Source: Deltaproteobacteria bacterium (GTDB lineage Bacteria; Desulfobacterota; Syntrophia; Syntrophales; UBA2210). From it: a stretch of DNA of 19,296 bases. A program made the translations under genes and the position numbers. This document shows, piece after piece, positions 8,523 to 13,863 of this stretch (positions are counted from its first letter, which is position 1; every line of letters starts with the position of its first letter). A model generated the notes under the pieces. The model was not told where the DNA came from and did no database searches. It saw only the letters and a program-made list of their open reading frames with translations. The DNA lies in assembly GCA_016935935.1 (NCBI GenBank), contig JAFGPZ010000256.1, positions 1-19,296 of the forward strand. The letters run 5' to 3'.

Positions 8523-9071
8523 TTATTGTTCAACGGCAATCTCCTTCAGCTCTTCTTCGATAAATTCCTTTATGAAACGCAAGACTCGAGCATTGCTTAA
8601 GGAAACACCATCCAGTTCCTTCCTTATCTCTCTAGTGTCCAGCGTAAATGCCAGGCCGTCCTTTTCGTGGGTGTAAAGAAAATCTATATCGGGATTGCCG
8701 GCAACAAGGGCTGTTATTGTATCTGACATGCTTCCAAGTGGCTGGCGGTCTATATGGCTGTTCTTGAATACAGCCAGTACATGTGTGCCTTTTCCTTCTT
8801 CTGTTTTTAAAGAAAGACGCCCGCCGGCAGTCTGTGCGGCCTGATCAAACAGGGGGAGTCCCAATCCCACATTGCGGACCTTTTTTGTAGTGAAAAAAGG
8901 ATCGAGAACCTTGCTTGCCCTTGTTTGATTCATGCCTTCGCCATCGTCGGTAATCTCAACAGTCAGTCTATCGCCCAAGGTGTCTTCGTTGATGTAAATC
9001 TCTACCAGCGTCGCAGCGGCTCGTATGGAATTTTCCACTATATCAAGAATATGCATAGATAATTCCAGCAT
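8523..9071 (-). CDS. Histidine-kinase-type ATPase domain protein without phosphoacceptor
   Basis: The 182-residue protein has a GHKL ATPase domain at its start: N box HILDIVENSIRAAA (N14), G1 box DDGEGM (42-47), F box DPFFTTKK (58-64) and G2 box GLGLPL (69-74). There is no upstream dimerisation or His phosphoacceptor domain and no sensor or membrane segment, so it is not a complete sensor kinase. The C-terminal third (about 105-182) is unassigned and ends in an acidic helix. It starts 6 bases after the PHP gene stop and lies 40 bases before the NuoE-like gene. I infer a regulatory partner of the redox complex, possibly phosphorylating or binding ATP for the other small proteins of the cassette; no substrate can be named. 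Confidence 0.85.
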   Translation of the reverse strand: MLELSMHILDIVENSIRAAATLVEIYINEDTLGDRLTVEITDDGEGMNQTRASKVLDPFFTTKKVRNVGLGLPLFDQAAQTAGGRLSLKTEEGKGTHVLAVFKNSHIDRQPLGSMSDTITALVAGNPDIDFLYTHEKDGLAFTLDTREIRKELDGVSLSNARVLRFIKEFIEEELKEIAVEQ

Positions 9072-9077
9072 ATTTTA

Positions 9078-9797
9078 CTATCCGATGTATCTGCCACTCT
9101 CCCCCGACATGGCCAGTTTTAGCTCACTGATCGAGGGGGTTTCCATATAAATTGTGGTAACACCCCCGCCGATTTCGTCGATAAAATGAGCGTCCGACGA
9201 TGTGATAACGGGATAGCCGGATATTTCAATATTTTGTTTCCTGCCGGCAGTGGATATTTCAATTGCATCTAATCCCAGATCCGGTGGTATGAATCCCAGT
9301 TGCCCGATTATGCCGAAACTCTCACGGTCCACATGTGCTGCTATGGCAACACCATTGAGTTTATGGATTGACTCTACTATTTCTTGCAGCGAAAGATCTG
9401 TGGCTCCCAGCAGCAGCCTGTCATTAAACCCTTCTACCTCGTTCATCTCATTCACTATCGGCTGGCATCCGAAAATCTCTTCCCTGTTTGTTCCTTTCAA
9501 GGAGCGGTAGACGATATGCTGGATATTTTTCAAAGTCTTCGTGCTTTCAAAAAGCGCCAGGATATGGACTTCTTCCCTGCTCGTTATTTCCATTCCCGGA
9601 AATACAAAGACTGGTTTATCGGCTGCAGCAAGCAATACATATTCTACGTTTTCAGAAGCATTGTGATCGCAGACAGCTATGACATCCAGTTTTTCCAAAA
9701 CAGCCTTATCGACCAAAGCTGAAGGGGACATATCAAGATCTGCGCAGGGAGACAGGCATGTATGAATGTGAAGGTCACACCTGTATCCTCTTAACAT
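9078..9797 (-). CDS. PHP-domain putative metal-dependent phosphoesterase
   Basis: The 239-residue protein is a PHP-family phosphoesterase. Metal-binding motifs in order are DLHIHTCLSPC (D8, H10, H12), DHNAS (D44, H45), GMEITSREEVHIL (E70, H78), AAHVDR and SSDAH. Together they supply the usual His/Asp/Glu set for a two- or three-metal site. The family includes the phosphatase YciV/Rnm and histidinol phosphatases; the substrate here is unknown. I use the ATG at 9795-9797, which puts the first metal motif near the N-terminus as in relatives, with GGGG about 9 bases upstream. A TTG at 9819-9821 would add eight residues and has no better ribosome site. It lies 32 bases after a DRTGG gene and 6 before the ATPase gene. 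Confidence 0.88.
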   Translation of the reverse strand: MLRGYRCDLHIHTCLSPCADLDMSPSALVDKAVLEKLDVIAVCDHNASENVEYVLLAAADKPVFVFPGMEITSREEVHILALFESTKTLKNIQHIVYRSLKGTNREEIFGCQPIVNEMNEVEGFNDRLLLGATDLSLQEIVESIHKLNGVAIAAHVDRESFGIIGQLGFIPPDLGLDAIEISTAGRKQNIEISGYPVITSSDAHFIDEIGGGVTTIYMETPSISELKLAMSGESGRYIG

Positions 9798-9829
9798 CTT
9801 CCCCTGACCCCGGAACGACAATAGGTACT

Positions 9830-10177
9830 TTAGAGATAAATTACCCTTTTCATAAGTTCGTATACTTTACCCGCCACTTCGAAGCAGGGAAGCGCTGATG
9901 AAAGGATGGGAATCCCAGCCTTTTCCGCCTTTTTGACAGTCTCTTTATCTGGTTCCCTGTTCAGAACAAGTATAATCCCAGAGTGCTCCTTAAGCTCTGC
10001 TACTGCTACAATGTTCTGATGCGATTGGATGGTGATCCACACATTGCCCTTTTCACTGTTTGCGATGACATCACTTAAGAGATCGCCGACGTATCCGCCT
10101 GTAACACTACTGTCTAGTTTTTCCTCGCAGCATCTGACGGTGAGGTTCAAGGATTCAACTAATGACATAAGTTTCAT
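9830..10177 (-). CDS. DRTGG-domain small protein, TGG motif kept
   Basis: The 115-residue protein is a stand-alone DRTGG domain, a fold also found in the N-terminal region of some phosphotransacetylases and next to CBS domains, where a regulatory role is suspected. The characteristic segment is VTGGYVGDLLSDVIAN (about 25-40), followed by a strand-helix pattern ending in AEKAGIPILSS. Its ATG overlaps the stop of the RsbT-like gene (ATGA), a sign of coupled translation. It is a paralogue of the DRTGG protein at 10634-10993: both begin MKL, share LVE, LLSDV/LMSDV and IPI(L/V)S, and end with FE..G(K/R)(V/L)Y. Two cysteines (RCC, about 15-17) are unusual for a cytosolic regulator, and a redox role is possible but unproven. 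Confidence 0.82.
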   Translation of the reverse strand: MKLMSLVESLNLTVRCCEEKLDSSVTGGYVGDLLSDVIANSEKGNVWITIQSHQNIVAVAELKEHSGIILVLNREPDKETVKKAEKAGIPILSSALPCFEVAGKVYELMKRVIYL

Positions 10178-10626
10178 GGCTTATTTCCTTGCTCAGCTTT
10201 GGTGTCAATTGATATTTTAAGGTGAGCTCCAATATTCGGCGATGAAGTAATTTTAAAAAAATCGGAACACCGTTTTATATTGGAAAGACCCATGCCGGCG
10301 CCAAAACCCATATTCCTGATGAGATCAGTTGCTGTAGAATATCCATCCCTCATTGCGAGCTCAATATCATCAATGCCGGGCCCTTCGTCTTCCGCGTCGA
10401 TTTCTATCTTGTTTGGATCAATACGGAGTGTTATATGCCCAAATCTTGCGTAGGATATAATGTTCAGTTCCGACTCATACGTCGCAATTGCCGCTCTTCT
10501 CTGTATCTCTCCGGGGTATCCCATATCTTTGATGATACTCTTTACACGAAGAGAAACAACCCCGGCTTTATCGAAGTTTCCCCCCTCTATAGGGAAGCTA
10601 TTTTTATACCGTGACGTAGAAATCAA
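10174..10626 (-). CDS. RsbT/RsbW-like ATP-binding regulatory kinase
   Basis: The 150-residue protein is a GHKL-type ATPase like the anti-sigma or switch kinases RsbW and RsbT. Motifs are the N-box TYESELNIISYA (49-60, with N55), G1 box DEGPGI (80-85) and G2 box GFGAGMGLSN (107-116). The start is TTG at 10624-10626; no ATG is in frame before the conserved FPIEGGNFDKAG segment, and GGAG lies 12 bases upstream. It is flanked on both sides by DRTGG genes: 7 bases after one, with a 4-base overlap with the other. No sigma factor or STAS antagonist gene is present, so a partner-switch on sigma is not supported; the DRTGG proteins are the more likely partners (inference). Confidence 0.85.
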   Translation of the reverse strand: MISTSRYKNSFPIEGGNFDKAGVVSLRVKSIIKDMGYPGEIQRRAAIATYESELNIISYARFGHITLRIDPNKIEIDAEDEGPGIDDIELAMRDGYSTATDLIRNMGFGAGMGLSNIKRCSDFFKITSSPNIGAHLKISIDTKAEQGNKP

Positions 10627-10633
10627 CTATCTG

Positions 10634-10993
10634 TCATTCTCCAATTTTTTGGACACATCCGACCATGCCGTTCACATACAGCCTTCCTGATGTTTCAAAA
10701 AGAATGTATTTTGTAGAAACAATCGGTATGTTCAGTTTTTTGGCCAGTTCCACCGTTTCTGCTGGTGGTATTTTGCCTCTTACTATTACAATGGCCGACG
10801 AATCCAGAATGCTTGCCGTTCTCACAACCTGTGGATTTGTAAGGCCGGTAAGAAGAAGACTGTTAGGTTTGGCGAATGCCAATACATCACTCATAAGATC
10901 GGCGCTGAAAGCAGTTTTTACCTCCAGATCTAGATGGTTGTCTCCTGTGAGGACTGTACCATCAAGAATCTCTACTAACTTGGACAGCTTCAA
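10634..10993 (-). CDS. DRTGG-domain small protein, divergent motif; first gene of fdh operon
   Basis: The 119-residue protein is a second DRTGG-fold protein, with VKTAFSADLMSDVLAFA (about 25-41) where the motif is expected. The TGG triplet is replaced by AFS, so it may have lost a ligand contact kept by its paralogue at 9830-10177. The C-terminal half (SAIVIVRGKIPPAETVELAKKLNIPIVST) follows the family pattern. The start is TTG at 10991-10993 with AAGGT 6 bases upstream. It is the first gene of the leftward run, about 43 bases from a TATAAT-like hexamer, so its promoter probably drives the whole formate dehydrogenase operon. Function is unknown beyond presumed ligand sensing. Confidence 0.8.
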   Translation of the reverse strand: MKLSKLVEILDGTVLTGDNHLDLEVKTAFSADLMSDVLAFAKPNSLLLTGLTNPQVVRTASILDSSAIVIVRGKIPPAETVELAKKLNIPIVSTKYILFETSGRLYVNGMVGCVQKIGE

Positions 10994-11035
10994 TTCGTTA
11001 CCTTATTTAAAATTCTCTAACTGAATTGATACTAC

Positions 11036-11041
11036 ATTATA
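11036..11041 (-). promoter_or_regulatory. Candidate -10 hexamer of the leftward fdh operon
   Basis: TATAAT is present on the minus strand 43 bases before the TTG start of the first DRTGG gene. No good -35 hexamer lies 16-18 bases upstream (GATAGG is at 17), so the promoter would need an activator or another sigma factor. A TTGACA at 11081-11086 (minus) has a weak extended -10 (TGTGATAGG) 16 bases on and is an alternative. An inverted repeat, TGACA-8-TGTCA, occupies 11068-11085. Confidence 0.4.
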
Positions 11042-11122
11042 GGCAGTAACAATTAGCACCTATCACATGACATTTGGTTCTGTCAATTATTATTTTATGT
11101 ATAAAAATTTTCTATTTTTTCC

Positions 11123-11151
11123 TTGACAGAGCTGCGAGCCTCATCTATAAA
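11123..11151 (+). promoter_or_regulatory. Near-consensus sigma70 promoter of the fad operon
   Basis: TTGACA at 11123-11128 and TATAAA at 11146-11151 are separated by exactly 17 bases: a perfect -35 and a 5/6 -10. It lies 67 bases before the GTG start of the TetR gene. Transcription would begin near 11158, so the palindrome at 11167-11181 would sit just downstream of the start site, a position suited to repression. Confidence 0.75.
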
Positions 11152-11166
11152 GGGATTATGACTATA

Positions 11167-11181
11167 GGTCAGAAACTGACC
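11167..11181. promoter_or_regulatory. Perfect palindrome, candidate TetR-family operator
   Basis: GGTCAG-AAA-CTGACC is a perfect inverted repeat with 6-base arms and a 3-base centre. It lies 15 bases after the -10 hexamer and 37 bases before the regulator's start. TetR-family repressors bind short palindromes of this kind and usually regulate their own genes, so autoregulation is likely. It does not resemble the B. subtilis FadR operator (TGAATGA..TCATTCA). Confidence 0.6.
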
Positions 11182-11218
11182 ACCATTCATTTTTTGTTGA
11201 CATTCAAAAGGGCAAACA

Positions 11219-11860
11219 GTGGACACTGAGAAAAGAAGGAAAAAAGAGAGGGGCCAGAGAAAAAACAACATATTGAAAGTTGCCCGGAAGTTGTTTCTTC
11301 AAAAGCGTTTCAATGACGTCACGGTTTCACAGATTGCCCAAAAGGCTGCCTTGAGCAAAGGCGCCATATATCTTTATTTCAGAAGCAAAGAGGAACTATA
11401 TACTCAAATACTCTTGGATGATATCGAAAAATTCCACGACAGGGTCGCTAATATTTTCATGGAGGAAAGGTCCGCATCCGTCATTATTACTGATTTTGCC
11501 GATTTCTACACAAATTTTTTCCTGGCCGAGAGAGAATTGTTCAGAATATTGATAAATTTCATGGTTAATATGAATAACGTTAATTTCACTGGGGAAATGA
11601 ATGAGAAGGTTATTCGTGAGACAAATAAGACTGTTTCACTTATCGAGGGAATATTACAGTACGGTGTCCAGCAGGGAGAGTTCAAACTGGAAAACGAAGA
11701 GATCAGACCAGCAAGGAATGCCTTTTGGGGACTGTTGAATGGAATAATATCCCTCCATCTCTTCGTCGGCAATGAGGCAAAAAGGGAGGAGAGGATACGG
11801 ATTAACATTAAAAAAGGTTTAGACATTTTTATCGGGGGGCTGAAGGGCCTGAACCATTGA
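11219..11860 (+). CDS. TetR-family transcriptional regulator of beta-oxidation genes
   Basis: The 213-residue regulator has an N-terminal helix-turn-helix: ILKVARKLFLQKRF, then VTVSQIAQKAALSKGAIYLYF (about 34-54), typical of TetR family DNA-binding domains. The C-terminal all-helical part would bind a ligand, plausibly an acyl-CoA. The start is GTG at 11219, with AAAAGGG 6 bases upstream; the N-terminus is very basic. The stop is followed by AGGAGG and the acyl-CoA dehydrogenase ATG only 13 bases later, so the regulator is the first gene of the fad operon. By analogy with FadR (YsiA) of B. subtilis, which controls fad genes and is released by long-chain acyl-CoA, it is probably a repressor of this operon. 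The ligand is inferred, not seen. Confidence 0.9.
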   Translation: MDTEKRRKKERGQRKNNILKVARKLFLQKRFNDVTVSQIAQKAALSKGAIYLYFRSKEELYTQILLDDIEKFHDRVANIFMEERSASVIITDFADFYTNFFLAERELFRILINFMVNMNNVNFTGEMNEKVIRETNKTVSLIEGILQYGVQQGEFKLENEEIRPARNAFWGLLNGIISLHLFVGNEAKREERIRINIKKGLDIFIGGLKGLNH

Positions 11861-11873
11861 AGGAGGTAAATCT

Positions 11874-13739
11874 ATGGGTAATCTTTTGGTAAACACGAGG
11901 GATCAAAAATTTATTCTCTATGAGCAGATTGGTATTGAAAAACTTTTCCAGTTTCAGCGTTACGAAGACTACTCCAGTGAAGTTGTAGATATGCTGTTGA
12001 GCGAGGCGGAAAAGATGGCGGTAGAAGACATTCTTCCCACCTATGAAGCTGGCGATAAAGAGGGGTGTTCTTTCAAGGATGGTAAGGTTTCTGCCCCCAA
12101 ATCGTACCATGCTCCCTACAAGAAATTTTGCGAAGCGGGGTGGATAAGCGCACCACAGGATCCTGAAATAGGCGGCCAGAACATGCCTATCGTAGTATGG
12201 ACGGCCTGCGCGGAATTGTTCAACGCGGCAAATTTCGCCCTCATGATGTATCCTGGGCTTACATGGGGGGCGGCTGGTCTTATTAAGAAGTATGGCACTG
12301 AAGACCAAAAAAAAAGATATATGCACAAGATGTTTTCCGGTGAATGGGGAGGCACCATGTGCCTCACCGAACCCAATGCAGGAAGCGACGTGGGGGCAAC
12401 GAAAGCTACGGCCCGAAGGCTGCCTGACGGGCGATTCAGTATAACGGGAACTAAGATGTTTATCTCTTCTGGCGACCATGATCTGACAGAAAATATCGTT
12501 CATTCCGTCCTTGCCAGGATCGAGGGAGACCCTCCTGGAACCGGAGGTATTTCAATTTTTATCGTTCCAAAATACAGGGTCAATGATGACGGAACTTTGG
12601 GAGAATTCAACGATGTCGTAACAGGAAATATCGAGCATAAAATGGGTATCAAGGGATCCGCTACGTGCACTCTAAATTTTGGTGAAGATGGAGATTGTAT
12701 CGGAGAAGTCCTTGGGGAAGAGCGAAAGGGGATGAGGGTAATGTTCCAGATGATGAACGAAGCCCGACTGGAAGTGGGTATGCAGGGGTTGGGACATTCC
12801 ACTGCTGCTTATGAGCATGCACTGCAGTACGCGAAAGAGCGCGTACAAAGCAGGCCGATATGGGAAATGACCAATCCCAGTGCTGCGCCAGTTCCGATTA
12901 TTCAGCACCCTGATGTCAGACGTATGCTCCTATGGATGAAATCTTACGTGGAGGGCATCAGGGCGATGAACTATTTTGTTGCCTTTGCCATAGACATGGC
13001 AAATATTGCTGAAACGGAAGAAGAGAAGAGTAAGTGGAGCGGATTCGTAGAGTTGCTCACACCGGTCTGCAAGGCTTTTTCATCGGATATGGCCGTTGAG
13101 ATATGTTCTCTCGGAATAGATGTATACGGCGGCTATGGATACATTTCGGAGTATCCCATGGAACAGTACATGAGGGACGCAAAGATTGCATGCCTCTACG
13201 AGGGGACTAACGGTATTCAGGCTTTGGACCTTGTAGGCAGAAAACTGGCTCAGAAAAAGGGGATGAATGCTATGAACCTCTTTAGCGCCATGGGCGACAC
13301 GTGCCAGAAGGTGAAAAAGATCGATGCACTGAAAGCGGCAGCGGCAAGTCTTGAGGATGCCTATGCCTCTGTTGCTGCTCTGACTATGCAATTCGGCCAG
13401 TGGGCCAAAAGCTCCAGTATGATTATGCCCATCTTGAATGCAAGACCCTATCTCATGATCATGGGCGATCTCGTCGTGGGGTGGAAGCTGTTGGAGGGAG
13501 CAGGGATAGCTTACGAAAAGCTCCAGTCAATTTATGAAAAGGCCGGCGCCGATGAAACTAAGGCCCGTCGGAGGGCGGAAGATCGAAAAAATCCTGAAGC
13601 CGCATTCTATCAGGGGAAAATTGCTGTGGCCAAGTATTTTATGGCAAATATAGTTCCCACGATCAAGGCCCGATGTGGGGCCATACAATCTGGGGACAGA
13701 ACTCCAATCGAGATGCTGGAAGAATCTTTCGGGTTTTAA
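11874..13739 (+). CDS. fadE: Long-form acyl-CoA dehydrogenase
   Basis: The 621-residue FAD enzyme oxidises acyl-CoA to trans-2-enoyl-CoA, the first step of beta-oxidation, normally passing electrons to ETF. Motifs are CLTEPNAGSDVGATKATA (163-180), the ITGTKMFISSGDHDL flavin region (190-204), EARLEVGMQGLG (296-307) and LYEGTNGIQALDLVGRKL (441-458), where E443 is the expected catalytic base. The chain is about 220 residues longer than short-chain acyl-CoA dehydrogenases. The extra part is mainly C-terminal (about 470-621), as in the FadE group of about 600 residues with an added C-terminal domain. AGGAGG lies 7 bases before the ATG. Chain-length preference cannot be read from sequence, and no etfA or etfB gene is in the window. 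Confidence 0.95.
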   Translation: MGNLLVNTRDQKFILYEQIGIEKLFQFQRYEDYSSEVVDMLLSEAEKMAVEDILPTYEAGDKEGCSFKDGKVSAPKSYHAPYKKFCEAGWISAPQDPEIGGQNMPIVVWTACAELFNAANFALMMYPGLTWGAAGLIKKYGTEDQKKRYMHKMFSGEWGGTMCLTEPNAGSDVGATKATARRLPDGRFSITGTKMFISSGDHDLTENIVHSVLARIEGDPPGTGGISIFIVPKYRVNDDGTLGEFNDVVTGNIEHKMGIKGSATCTLNFGEDGDCIGEVLGEERKGMRVMFQMMNEARLEVGMQGLGHSTAAYEHALQYAKERVQSRPIWEMTNPSAAPVPIIQHPDVRRMLLWMKSYVEGIRAMNYFVAFAIDMANIAETEEEKSKWSGFVELLTPVCKAFSSDMAVEICSLGIDVYGGYGYISEYPMEQYMRDAKIACLYEGTNGIQALDLVGRKLAQKKGMNAMNLFSAMGDTCQKVKKIDALKAAAASLEDAYASVAALTMQFGQWAKSSSMIMPILNARPYLMIMGDLVVGWKLLEGAGIAYEKLQSIYEKAGADETKARRRAEDRKNPEAAFYQGKIAVAKYFMANIVPTIKARCGAIQSGDRTPIEMLEESFGF

Positions 13740-13766
13740 AAGACTTCCACTTGTACTATGATAAGA

Positions 13767-13798
13767 GAATAAGCTTGGAAAATTCAAGCGGATTATTC
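13767..13798 (+). other. Bulged hairpin between fadE and fadN
   Basis: In the 124-base gap, GAATAAGCTTG (13767-13777) pairs with CAAGC (13785-13789) and TTATTC (13793-13798), leaving a 7-base loop and a 3-base bulge (GGA). No T-run follows, so it is not an intrinsic terminator. It may affect mRNA processing or stability, or be chance. No convincing promoter is visible in this gap. Confidence 0.35.
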
Positions 13799-13863
13799 GA
13801 GAAAAGGGTGAGCATACGAGCACTTCTTTACAGATAACGTAACGCCTATAAGGAGGGTATGAC

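Noticed and set aside
11197..11202. Second TTGACA close to the TetR start
   Set aside because: A -10 at the proper distance would fall inside the coding region, and none is seen.
11829..12503. Minus-strand ORF of 224 codons
   Set aside because: Antisense to the acyl-CoA dehydrogenase gene, with a composition typical of a shadow frame and no family resemblance.
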